DNA from: Juglans regia
Taxonomy: Eukaryota; Streptophyta; Magnoliopsida; Fagales; Juglandaceae
DNA length: 64,000 nt
NCBI RefSeq assembly: GCF_001411555.2
Contig: NC_049909.1
Span: 19,516,623 to 19,580,622 of the forward strand
Reading direction: 5' to 3'
The notes under the pieces are model-generated. The model did no database searches. It saw only the letters and a program-made list of their open reading frames with translations, and was not told the DNA's origin. Below are positions 10,801 through 22,495 of this stretch, one piece after another. The number at the start of each line of letters is the position of its first letter. The first letter of the stretch is position 1. A program made the position numbers and the translations under genes.

Positions 10801-13800
10801 CGCTCAACCTAATTAATATTTTGGTATGCCTTTTACTTTTATATTATGTATATCTTGACTCAATTGATATTTTCATCAGTACTGTCTATGTCATGTATCT
10901 ATGATTCTAATCTTGTGCTGTATCTCTGACAAAAAAGTTTTTAGTTTCAGGTACACTATGGAGGCAAAGCAGTGGGGCAGATATTGGATCAAGGTATCTT
11001 AGGGCAGATGGCCTTAATTGGTGACAAAATAAATGTTTGAGGTCCCTCTTTATTACTTTATCTTTATGATTGCCTGTTGTTCACAAATTGCAGGCCATCA
11101 GAAGCTTCTTCTCATCCTTCTAAGCTTCGTAGGAATGCCTCTGCTTCAGCTAACATCAGCAACCTTGCTTCACAAAGCACTCCTGCAAATCCAGGTTTTT
11201 TACCCAAAAAAAAAATATATTAAAGATTCCTGATTGATACGTTGGTCTGCAAGAAAGTTCAGGGAATAGTGCATTGTGTTAATAAAATAAGTATGGTATT
11301 TGATGACTGATTCAGTGTGAGTCATGCTGTGTGATGGATATTTTATTCCTAGAATGTGCAATGTTTGACAAGAAGGATTTCAAGCCCTTGTTGTGCACAT
11401 TGTTATTGGTGTTTCTTTTTTAACAACTTTGTGTGCCAATTCACCGTGGTTATGTGCCAATTCACCATGGTTATAGTGAATCTGAAGTTTGGTGCATTTT
11501 CTAACGCAATGAGTGTCCAGGAACCTTTTAGTGGTGATTTAAGCACGTCGTATCAGTGTATTTATGTCAGGGGCATAGATGCTTTCAATGCGTTACATGC
11601 TCTTGAGGTTTCATCCAAGTTATGAAAGCTCGACTCACTGCATGATATATTATGGATAATAAGATGCTACTTAATACGAATTTTAAGTGCGACTGCTCTT
11701 TACTGTCTCTTTTCTCTGTCAATCATGCCCATGCTTTTTATTATTATGATATTTATTGAAGACAAGATCTTGTAGATATTTTTTATTCCCCATAACAGGT
11801 TTCTATGCTTTCTGCTGCTTTTGATTTCTTTTCTTTCTGCGTTCTTTAATTTTCTAGCTCCTCTCAAACGCACAAGCAGCTGGTCCTTTGACGAGAAGCT
11901 TCTTATACAGTCTCTCTACAGCGTACTGTCCTTTTGTTGTGAATTTCAGTGACAGTCTTCCAGAGTCTTTATTTGTTACTTCATGAAGATATTGACAGGT
12001 GGAAACATGTGATGAATTGTTTTGCAGGTTTTGGTTTTTGTGTCAAAAACCATGCCCATTGTGCTGTATCTTAGGGATGTTGATAAATTCTTGCTTAGAT
12101 CACAAAAGATATATAACTTTTTCCAGAAAATGTTGAAGAAACTGTCTGGATCAGTGCTGATCCTTGGTTCACGAGTTATGGATCCTGATAATGACTATGG
12201 AGATGTGGACGAGAGGCTTACTGCTCTCTTCCCTTACAATATTGAGATCCGGCCTCCAGAGGATGAATCCCATCTTGTCAGCTGGAAGTCTCAACTGGAG
12301 GAAGATATGAAGATGATCCAAGTTCAAGATAACAGAAACCACATCGTGGAAGTACTTTCATCAAATGACCTTGATTGTGATGATCTGGATACAATCTGTG
12401 TGGAAGACACAATGGTTCTCGGTAACTACATTGAAGAGATAGTGGTATCAGCAATTTCTTTTCATTTAATGAACAAGGATCCTGAATACAGAAATGGAAA
12501 ACTTGTCATATCATCTAATAGGTAAGATTAGCATTTCTAGTGGTGTCCCAGTTATTTAAGACTTAAGTTCTATGTACTTATATTGTCACTTTGGAACAGC
12601 TTGTCCCGTGGATTGAGTATATTCCAGGAAGGAAAATCTGGTGACAAAGATTCTTTGAAGTTGGAAGCCCATCCTGAAACATCTAAGGTCTGTTGGACGA
12701 ATGTTTGTACATTATGTTGAGAATAATCGATGTGATCTATACCAGTATGATCAGTTTCCTGCTTCTTTTCAATTACTTACAGAATATTGTTGGGAAAGAG
12801 GCTATTGGCGTGAAGCCAGAAACAAAGGCTGAAAGCAGTACCCGTGAACACAGAAGTGAAGCAGAAACATCCGCTTCAGTGCCAAAGGCAGATGGGGATA
12901 ATTCAGTTTCATCTTCCAAAGCTCCAGTGAGCCTATCTTCTTCTACTACTTCTTCTCTCTCTTTCTTTTTTTATTCAGTTTCATCTTCCAAAGCTCCAGT
13001 GAGCCTATCTTCTTCTACTACTTCTTCTCTCTCTTTCTTTTTTTTTTGTTTTTAAAAAAAAAAAAAAAAAAAAAATCCCTTTTCCACTTTATGGACTTCT
13101 TTGAAATGTATGAGATTGTGGCTGATTTATCAATTCTCATGGTACAATAGTGTATGGCTTTCTAATTGGCTATTTTTCTATAATTGTTTGTGGAAATGTT
13201 TTTGCATGTCACTTTCTAACAGGAACCCGACAATGAATTTGAGAAGCGCATTAGGCCAGAGGTTATACCGGCAAATGAGATTGATATAACCTTTGCTGAT
13301 ATTGGTGCATTAGACGAGATCAAAGAGTCCCTTCAGGAACTAGTGATGCTCCCTCTCCGAAGACCAGACCTCTTCAAGGGAGGCCTTCTAAAACCTTGCA
13401 AGGGAATATTGCTATTTGGTCCACCTGGCACTGGGAAGACAATGCTGGCCAAGGCCATTGCCAAGGAGGCTGGAGCAAGCTTCATAAATGTATCCATGTC
13501 TACCATCACTTCTAAATGGTTTGGTGAAGATGAGAAGAATGTCCGAGCATTATTCACTCTGGCAGCCAAGGTCTCTCCAACCATTATATTTGTAGATGAG
13601 GTTGATAGCATGCTTGGGCAGCGGACTAGAGTTGGGGAGCATGAAGCCATGCGGAAGATAAAGAACGAGTTCATGACTCACTGGGATGGGCTCTTGACAA
13701 AACAGGGTGAATGCATCCTTGTTCTCGGTGCAACCAATAGGCCATTTGACCTTGATGAAGCAATTATTAGGCGCTTTGAAAGGAGGTATTTTTTTTTTTT

Positions 13801-16800
13801 TTTGATAAGTAAAATAAGTATATATTTATCCAACCAAATGTCAATTACAAACAAATGTTCTAATGCTCGCATCCTAATTAGGTGGGAGCATTAGAAACTA
13901 AAAACTCATGAAAATCCATGCCATTAAAGACCACAGCATTAGCCCAAGTACATAGGGTCCTAAAAAATAACAATTTTAGCTCCGCTAATGATCTCTCTTT
14001 GTCTTAAAAAATCCTCTCATTGCGCTCCTGCCATAAGCACCACAAAATACAGTTTGGAATCATCTTCCAAACCTCTTTAATCTGTCTCGCACCTCCAATT
14101 GAGGTCCAACAGGCCAAAGCATCCACCACAGTTTCTGGCATTACCCACGCTAAATCTACTCTGTTAAACACCGCATGCCAAATAGTCCTGGCTACTTTGC
14201 AATGTAAAAGTAAATGATTCACCGATTCACCCCCTTTTTTACACATACAACACCAGTCTGCTATAATTATGTTTCTTTTTCTTAGATTATCCGTAGTAAG
14301 AATCTTCCCCAGAGCCGCTGTCCAAACAAAGAAAGAAGCTTTGAGAGGAGTCTTATTGCGCCAAAGCTTTCTCCATGGAAATTGTCTGTCAGGAACTTGT
14401 GTAAGTACCTTGTAAAATGAGCTAACAGTGAAGGTCCCTTTCCTTGTTGGACTCCACCACAAATCATCTGTATGCTGGGTATTTGGGCGACAAGAGTATA
14501 GGAGACTATAAAAATCTACAAACCTCCCAATCTCCCAGTCATGTGCTGCCCGAAAGAAATTGATATTCCATTGGATGTTTCTACCTACAACTTCCATTAC
14601 CTCCGCCACCATGGCATCTTTAGCATTTGCAATCACGAAAAGTGTAGGAAACCTGTCTTGTAGAGCACTATCGGAACACCAAACATCCTTCCAAAATCTG
14701 ATCTTTGCACCTGTACCCAATTGCAATCTTGTATGTTGATGGAAAACCACCCATCCTCTTCTAATGTGTTTCCATAGCCTTTTACCAGCGGCCCCTTGAA
14801 CATCTCTAGTACACCAACCCCCCTCAAGACTACCATATTTGTTCTCAATCACAATCTTCCATAAGGCATCCGGTTCCTTAATATACCGCCACAACCATTT
14901 GTCAAGTAGTGCCTGATTGAACATCCTCAAATTTCTAATACCCAAACCACCATTGGAGATAGGACGGCACACCATTTCTCACTTGACTAAATGGAATTTG
15001 AATTCTTCACCTAGACCCCCCCACAGAAAATCTCTTTGTATCTTCTCAAGACGTCTTGTTACACTAGCCGGTATAAGGAATAAGGATAAGAAGTAAGTGG
15101 GTAGATTAGAGAGCGTACTTTTAATAAGCGTAATCCGGCCCCCTTTTGACAAATACATTCTCTTCCAACCTGCCAATCTTCTCTCTACTTTTTCAATCAC
15201 AGTATCCCAAATAGTAATCGTCCTCGAGGCTGAACCCAAAGGTAATCCCAAATAGTTCATAGGGAGACCCTATCTTACAACCCAGTGTACCAGCCAATAC
15301 TCTCAAATTTTGAACTTCTCCAATAGGCACAAACTCAGATTTATCATAATTCACTTTTAAACCAGACACTGCTTCAAAACAAAGCAACAATGCCCTCACA
15401 GCCCTCAATTGATCTAACTCAGCATCACACATAATAAGCGTATCATCTGCAAACAGTAAATGTGAGATGGTAGTGGTACCCCTACTTGCCGATCCAATCT
15501 GAAAACCACACATATAACCATTAGTCACTAAGGCTGAAATCATCCTGCTTAGTGCCTCCATAACAATAACAAAAAGTAATGGAGACAATGGATCCCCTTG
15601 TCTCAAGCCATGAGAGCTCGGGAAGAAACCCTCTGGGTTGCCGTTGATTAACACAGAGAATCTTGCCGTGGAGATACACCATCTGATCCATGACCTCCAT
15701 TTTTTCCCAAATCCACACCTACCCAGTAGATATAGAAGAAAATCCCAATTAACATGATCATATGCCTTCTCCATGTCTAGCTTGCACATAAGCCCTGGGC
15801 TACCTGCCTTCACACGACTGTCCAGACATTCATTAGCGATTAGAACCGCATCAAGTATTTGTCTACCCTTCACAAAGGCATTTTGGGGCTTAGTAACGAT
15901 CTGTCCCAATACCCCACTCAGACGGTTAGCGAGTACTTTAGCAATGATCTTGTACATGCTACTCACTAGACTAATAGGCCGAAAGTCAGAAATCTCAGAA
16001 GCCCCTACCTTTTTAGGGATTAGAGCAAGGAAAGTGGTGTTGAGGCTTTTCTCAAATTTGCCTACCGAGAAAAGCTTCTGAAACACCTTCATGAGATCCC
16101 CCTTTATCACCTCCCAACATTCATGGTAAAAACCCATGGAGAAACCATCCGGGCCGGGAGCCTTATCTTTTGCCATTTTCTTTACTACATCATAGACCTC
16201 TTCCTCTTCGAAAGCCCTTTCCATCCTTGCGACTTCCTCCAACTCTATAGTACCAAAAACCAATCCATTCAAAGTCGGCCTCCATCCCACCTGTTCAGTA
16301 AGAAGCTCACCAAAAAAATTTACCACGTGATCTTTTATAGCCTCTTCTTCTCTACACTCGACCCCCTCAATTTTCAGCATCTCAATGGTATTATTTCTCC
16401 TATGAGAATTTGTAATTTTATGGAAAAACTTTATGCTCCGATCCCCTTCCTTTAGCCAAAGGGCTTTTGATTTCTGGCGCCATGATATCTCTTCTTGTAG
16501 AATTATTCTCTCAAGATCTGCAGCCAGCATAGTTTTATGAACTTGTTCCTCCTCAGTAAGTGGTCTCCCTTCTTGTAATCTTTCTAACTCCTGTATTTCC
16601 TCTCACTTGGTATTTTTATTATCTTCTACATTGCCGAAAGTATGTTGGTTCCACTCCTTTAGGTCTCTTTTTAGCGCTTTCAATTTACTTGCAAAAATGT
16701 AGCTAGGTGTACCTTCAAGATGATACGAACTCCACCATTGTTTGACCCTATCCACAAACCCTTCAGACTTCAACCACATATTTTCAAACTTAAAATACCT

Positions 16801-19800
16801 TTTACAACTACGAATACCTCCACAATCAAGCAAAATTGGCCAATGATCTGAAGCTAGGCGTACCAAACGTGTTTGCCAGATATCCGGAAAATGACTTTCT
16901 AGCTCAGGTGAAATTAAGAAGCGGTCCAAACGGGACCAAGTCTGATTATTTGACCAAGTTGCTACACCCCTAACAAGTGGAAGGTCGATCAAATTCAAGT
17001 CAAAGATACATTCCGAGAACTCCAAACTTGCTGGTCTCAATCTTCTACTTTCAGAACATTCACTTTGAAAACGAACCACATTGAAATCCCCACCAATGCA
17101 CCAAGGGAGCTCCCACCAACTATACACCCCTACCAGCTCATCCCATAGCATGTTTCTATCTGAATCTTGATTCGGCCCATACACACCTGCAAATGCCCAC
17201 GAAAAACCATCTGATACACATTTAAAAGCACAGGCTATCAAATGTCTCCCTATATATTCCTCCACTTTCTCCACCACTCTCTTGTCCCACATCACCACAA
17301 TGCCTCCCGATGCCCCTGAAGAGGCCAAATAAACCCAGTCTACGTATATGTTGCTCCATAAACTCCTCACAATCTTCCTACTGATCATTTTCATCTTTGT
17401 CTCCTGAAGACATACAATGTTGGCTTTCCACTCACGAATTAAATGTCTAATCCGAAGACGTTTCTCTACCACATTGAGGCCCCGAACATTCCAAGAAACA
17501 ATCTTGGGCTTCATTGGGAAACAGTCAGCCCCTTCCCTTTTGCCCTATTTCTACTAGAACCACCTTCCGAGTTCATCGACCACATCAATCTTTTCAATTC
17601 CCGGCTTTTCTTCGATTCCCCCTTCTTATTTTGGCGGTGTCCAGCTTCCAAAGCAGTTAACAAAGCTATGAACTGCTCCTCATACCCATCACAAGCTATC
17701 CCTACCACATTTTGAATTTCCTTTGCTTTGTGTATTACCCAATCTGAGACTTGATCTGGAAAATAATAGTTCAAAGGGATTGGATTCCCCACTTTATTAT
17801 CCTGAAAACCACCCCCAACCGAAAGCTCATCAAAACCGCAAGCCTCAGGGATGAAAAGTTCATCCTCCACGGAGTGCATCAAGTCATCCGAATCATTCCC
17901 CTCCTCATCCACCTCAAGCTCCTCCAAATGTCTCACAGGTAAGTCCATCGGAGTCGAGAACACCCCACCTCCCTTCATCGGCAGGTTCTGTCCCTCGTGT
18001 GGCGGAGAAAAAGGCTCCTCGAAACCCACCAGCGCCTTTTGCGTGCAGAACACGGCATCACCTCATCGGCGACGTCCTCTGCCACCGTCGGCACCGTCTG
18101 TGTTATCGGCGGCTGACCCAGCGCCGTCGGCTGGCTATCCGGCACGAACCCGAGGCTGCTCAGCTCGGGTGGAAGATGGCAAGGGCACGAACCCGACGAC
18201 ACGGGTTCTGACCCGAATCTCATTTGTTTCCTGGGTTGGGCCTGGGCAGGCCCATGCCCATCGATCTGCTGTCCAGAAGGCCTAGAAGGCCCTGCCTCAT
18301 CAGCCCAAGTGAATACGGGTGGGCTACTTAGGATTATCTTGGGCTGCCACGGCCCACTTTTCTTTCTCCACTCAGCCTAGCCCTTTCCGTTTTTTGTTTT
18401 CTGCTGAGCCTTGTTTTGATAACCCAGCCCATTATCCTTCACTTTTTCCTTCCCTTTTACAACCCCCGTGTCCTCCATTTCCTTAACTGACCCAACATAT
18501 TTCACTATTACAGCCACATTCCTCTGCAGTGAACGCAGCTGTCCCTGCATTTCCGCCAACCGCCTTCTGACTTCCCACGTCTCCTGACACAAAGCATGGC
18601 TCGACGCACATTTCAGATGCAGCATACCTTCCTGCTGCCATGGCCGATGTCCTCTTCCTGCCGCACCTTCTGTATTTCGGTTTCCACCGCCATCGCGCAT
18701 ATTCATACCGCCATCGCGCGATTTCTCACCTCCCTGGCGCTGGTAAATATTCACGGACAGAGCCTCCTTATACGATCTTTCGTTGTGTCTCAGTGCCCCA
18801 TTACCGAGACTCTGCCACCCTCCTCCATGCACACCATCCCTTCTTGAGCCATCCATTCCTAACTCACTCAGCATCTCCTTCATCTTCCTCCATCCCCTTC
18901 CGTATTCACCCTCAGGAATACAAATAACATTTCTCCTCCCCCCTGATTATACTCTGATATTTCAATAAATATCCCTCTCCTATTCACGCATCGTTGTGCT
19001 ATAATGCTGGAGAATCCATTCCGTGTTGCCGAATAAACCTCATTCTTCCCCTCACTTAAGCACTCCTCCAGCACCTTCAAGAGCCACTGGATTGAAGAGT
19101 ACCCCAGCAGCACCGAGTGCTCTGTTTTCCATCTTCTCTCTGTTACTCGTACACCACCCTCTCTAAGTTTAGACAAGATGAAACATTTGGATTCAATCAC
19201 CAATTGGCCCATCTTAATCTTGACAACTTACAGTACTCAGAAATCTTGCGCCATAAACGAATCACCAACGATGAAAAACGTAGTATTTCGCATGTGTACA
19301 GAGAGAAAATTGACGTTACCTTCCTAGGCAAATATTAAATTATGCATAATTTTTTTTATTGGTAAAGAATCATGAAAGCATCATGCATTGAGGAAGTCAT
19401 GTCTGCAGCCTGCAAACTTAGACAATTGCACATTGTTTGGTGAACTGAACATTACATGGTGACTTTTAGTTTTGCGTCAAGACTTTTACTTGGCAATATC
19501 ATGTTTTCTTTTTTTGTTTCCATTTAAAATTTGCTTTAGAAATGCAATTTTTTTTTAATCTCCTTTCATGTATATGATGAATGCAATTACGACTTTGTGA
19601 GAATCACCTGATTACTCTGAAGATTGCAGTGTTAAATATAGTATAATGCTTGTCGCATAACATAGCCTGTCATTAACATGTAAGCCAGGAGGGAAATCTC
19701 CATATTTGATTCCCAGCAAAAGGAATACTGTCTAGTGTCAAGCCACTTGAACAATGCTTCAAGTTTTCTCTACAAAGTTTTTTTTTGGAGAATTAGGACC

Positions 19801-20966
19801 CAACAGACGGACGCTAATGAATCTACAATTTTTGAGAGAATCGCTTTTGCATATAAAAATGCTCCCTTTGATGTAACAGAATTATGGTGGGATTGCCATC
19901 CGTGGAGAACAGGGAAATGATCTTCAAAACTCTGTTGGCAAAAGAACAGGTAGAAGAGGGACTAGACTTTAAGGAGCTAGCAACAATGACAGAAGGATAT
20001 ACTGGAAGTGATCTGAAGGTTCGAGTTTGATGCATACTTCTATCTTTGATTGTGTAATTAGTTATTATTAACTAGGTGCAACCATTTAGAACAGATTTTA
20101 TGCACAACTGCTGCTTATCGGCCAGTCAGAGAGCTAATACAACAAGAAAGTCTAAAGGTTTTGGTAAGTGTAGCAACAAATTTTAGTTAGTTACAGAATA
20201 CTTTGTGTAAGTGATTTTAACGTAAATTCTACTTATGACCTATTCTTTGCAGGAGAAAAAGCAGAGTGCTGCAGAAGGGAAAGAAGTTCATTCTGCAGGA
20301 GGGCAGATTCCAGGAAGTACTTCAGAGACAAAGGAAGGTCAGGAGGGAGTAATTACCCTTAGGCCATTGAACATGGAAGACTTGAGACGAGCAAAGAATC
20401 AGGTAAAATATCCGTGTGTGTTGTGTCTGGAGGATTACGTTTTATTCGCACTGGGTGTCCAGGAACAAAGTCCCTACTAATCTGGAGGTGCACAGGCCAT
20501 TTTCACTGGAAGATTCCTTTTTAGAGTACACGGTCACGTTCTGGTATCCACAACTGTGGATATCATCAGGTAGGGTGGGAATCTTTTGTGAATTTCATGT
20601 GGTCCTGGGATTTGAGGTTTAGGGTAGGTTTGGGGAGAGATGAAATTTTTTAGTTTTAGATGAAAGTTTAAAATATTATTATTGTTTTGGGATTTGTGTA
20701 GGAGTTTGGGAAAGTTGTATCTCATCCCAATCCTTAATGTATTATGCTTAGGAAGAGGACCGAGATTGATTTGACATGAGTGTTTTAGCCAATTGAGGTT
20801 TCTGTTATTTAAGCAAATGTTTGGACCATTTCTTTTGCTATTTGGAATGCAGGCTGCTGCAAGCTTTGCAGCTGAAGGATCTGTAATGAGTGAGCTGAAG
20901 CAGTGGAACGATTTGTATGGAGAGGGAGGCTCAAGGAAGAAGCAGCAGTTGACTTACTTCTTATAA
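7812..20966 (+). CDS. AAA-type ATPase, DAA1-like (842 aa, 16 coding exons)
   Basis: Coding exons: 7812-8029, 9854-9975, 10081-10169, 10247-10282, 10423-10516, 10951-10993, 11094-11194, 11858-11922, 12028-12521, 12600-12687, 12783-12926, 13223-13785, 19880-20018, 20095-20163, 20253-20402, 20853-20966. All introns are GT-AG and phases join without a stop. The start [11 protein letters not shown] was chosen because it matches the Arabidopsis DAA1 family N-terminus; residues about 5-27 are a hydrophobic glycine-rich segment, a possible membrane anchor. A single AAA module shows Walker A GPPGTGKT (about 564-571), Walker B IIFVDE (619-624), sensor-1 ATN (668-670) and an arginine-rich IIRRFERR (679-686). 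The C-terminus ends [10 protein letters not shown]. Family members are ATP-driven protein remodelers of the Msp1/spastin/katanin-related clade; the substrate is unknown. Intron 12 (6094 bp) holds an antisense LINE. Exon 11 carries a tandem duplication at its donor. No disabling lesion was seen. Confidence 0.9.
8690..9235. repeat. Gene-like or transposon-derived G+C-rich block in intron 1 of the AAA gene
   Basis: This block is purine-rich and contrasts with the surrounding AT-rich intron. Positions 8926-9005 (TCAATGTTTTGAATACTGTACC ... ATACCGTTTCGG) match, reverse complemented, 42100-42186, so at least this part is a dispersed repeat. The flanking purine-rich arms show short open frames on both strands but no recognisable domain. 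Confidence 0.5.
12907..13050 (+). repeat. 72-bp tandem duplication at the exon 11 donor of the AAA gene
   Basis: The segment beginning TTTCATCTTCCAAAGCTCCA followed by the donor GTGAGC occurs at 12907 and again at 12979, a period of exactly 72 bp. The second copy therefore has its own donor at 12999-13000 and is preceded by a TTTATTCAG acceptor-like sequence. Confidence 0.9.
13878..17514 (-). pseudogene. LINE ORF2 (endonuclease, reverse transcriptase, zf-RVT), four lesions
   Basis: ORF2 runs from [13 protein letters not shown] at 17514. The endonuclease (17514-16603) shows LQETKM, GGDFNV and SDHWPILL. The reverse transcriptase (about 16530-15193) shows [30 protein letters not shown] and the catalytic FADD (HLLFADDTL). 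A C-terminal zf-RVT domain (about 14400-14100) contains WCCMC...[10 protein letters not shown]. Lesions: TGA at 16603-16605; a frameshift (apparently a 2-bp loss) near 15260-15275; TGA at 14979-14981, probably from TGG; TAA at 14004-14006. After the last stop the frame stays open to 13878. Few lesions imply a fairly young insertion. Confidence 0.88.
17511..19212 (-). pseudogene. LINE ORF1, frameshifted
   Basis: Three minus-strand pieces in different frames (19212-18880, 18883-18377, 18053-17511) make up ORF1. The first begins [20 protein letters not shown], the usual start of a related plant LINE ORF1; the rest is low-complexity and charged with no zinc knuckle seen. The last piece ends with TGA overlapping the ORF2 start codon as ATGA (17514-17511). 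The proline/serine-rich G+C-rich stretch 18000-18300 belongs to this ORF. Confidence 0.7.
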
Positions 20967-21849
20967 TGAGGTTAGTCAGAAGGCTGTCGAGAAAAATGAT
21001 CTTAATTATTGGGTTGAATCGTTTGCATTTTCCATGAGTTATGAAATGCTGGTGGCTAATCCTCTCCTCTGACTGCGAGGTTCCTCTCCAGTGTAACATG
21101 GAGTTGAAGCAGTCAACAAGAAGATGGTGTCGAAAACAAAGCGCTGAGAAGAGCTTGTCCATTGAATATGCCCTAATAACTGGTAATTGAAAATCTGGAA
21201 CCATCAAGTAGTACGGTTGCTATAGTTTTTGTAGGGATAATGTGTGTAATAATGCTTCAGACGGAGCTTGTTACAAGTTTTCCTGCTTGATCCAGAGAAT
21301 AAGAACTTGAGCCACCACTAAAGGGTTCTTGTGTCTGTGCCTCCAATCTAAAACAACTCACTGCTTTTTAAGCAGTGTTGTTTGGGAGTTCCTTTTGACT
21401 GATCATTAATAGGTTGAGAGAATCAATTATGAGAATGTTTAAGATTAGCAGTACTCGGCATCTTAAGGATGCATGAACAGCTGCTATGTCGTAATGGTAA
21501 TCAAAATGAAGTAGAAGTGAAAGTAATAAGGCCCAAAGGGTTTCAGAAGATACCAAATTACATGCGGACCTCTTAATTTTTATGATGTTCATTCTTCCTT
21601 TTGTCCACCTTGTTTGTGAGTGAAATTTGTTTTACTCACCTTCTACGCTTCTCTCTCTTGCATTAGTAATCATAGAGAATCGGATGATCCAATTTAACAA
21701 AAAATAAAAAATAAAAATTTGTAAGAATTAAACGTGTGGACAAACCTGACGCAGATATCATAAATGTTGTGTAGTTCATATGGCGCCTATCTCTGCAGGA
21801 GTTAACTAATTAATTTTAAGTAAAGAATTGACTTCCTCAATGACAACAA

Positions 21850-22075
21850 TTACGATGGTTTGATTACATAAAATTAAATTATCTTATTTTATATAATTAT
21901 TATAATTTTATTAAATTTCTACATAAAATATAATAAATAATTTAATTTTTTTAAATTTCAAAACAAAATAATAATATTAAAAAATTAGATTATAATAATA
22001 TTTTATTTAATTTTCAACAAAACAAAATATCTCGTCTTATTTGAAATGCGTAACTAAATTAGGCCTTAAGAGAGT
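21850..22075. repeat. AT-rich GATGAG-type MITE, degenerate copy
   Basis: It contains the shared core TTATTATATTTTAT/ATAAAATATAATAAATAATTTAA and ends with a TCTCGTCTTATTTGAAATG word, matching a high-copy family also seen at 23340, 27050, 30375, 47165, 49745, 60140, 61212 and 61905. Boundaries are approximate. Confidence 0.5.
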
Positions 22076-22189
22076 TTACAACCTATTATACAGGTAGAAA
22101 TGAGAAGGAATAGGGTGCATGAAACCTTTCTCCTTATCATTTCTCTTAACGATAATGTTGCAATTGTCATGAAATTGTTTTGAAAAAAG

Positions 22190-22316
22190 AGTTAAATTTA
22201 CTATTAAAAAAGTATTATTATTATTATTATTTAAATTTTATATTTATTCACTTTTTATAAAAAGATTACATAATGTTTACACACTCTACAATTATAAATA
22301 TCATTCTCATAAGTAA
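22190..22316. mobile_element. Short palindromic MITE (family with CTACAA-TATCATT end)
   Basis: GAGTTAAATTTACTATTAAAAAA followed by TTTATATTTATTCAC, AAAGATTACATAATG, and the right end CTACAATTATAAATATCATTCTC are the landmarks of the short foldback family at 26865, 57962 and 63767. This copy is degenerate. Confidence 0.5.
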
Positions 22317-22495
22317 TAGTATCAAATAATTAGGAGTTCAAGACAGTCATTCACTTGTTTCCTCCGTTTCTCAAGTAATTATTAAATGTTTATTGCAATG
22401 TAAGTACTGATAAAATGAAAATATCACATAATCCGTATTTCAGAATCATGTAATACTTTTTCCGAAACAAGTATATAACCATCTTTTACTCCTAA

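Larger units (their letters stand above)
13789..19340 (-). mobile_element. Near-full-length LINE inserted antisense in intron 12 of the AAA gene
   Basis: In plus orientation the element starts with a run of 14-16 T (its poly(A) tail, 13789-13803) followed by GATAAGTAAAA, then ORF2 (13878-17514) and ORF1 (about 17511-19212), both on the minus strand. The 5' end near 19340 is approximate; I could not find a convincing target-site duplication of the sequence preceding the T-run. Length of about 5.5 kb is in the range expected for a plant L1-type element. It accounts for almost all of the 6.1-kb intron. Confidence 0.88.

Noticed and set aside
11356..11625. 89-codon frame in the AAA gene
   Set aside because: Lies in intron 7 between exons whose splice phases join without it; no similarity to the family.
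13333..13674. Minus-strand frame of 113 codons
   Set aside because: Exact antisense shadow of the conserved AAA module exon.
19200..19900. Search for a target-site duplication of the intronic LINE
   Set aside because: No repeat of the GAAAGGAGGTAT sequence preceding the T-run was found near the 5' end, so none is claimed.
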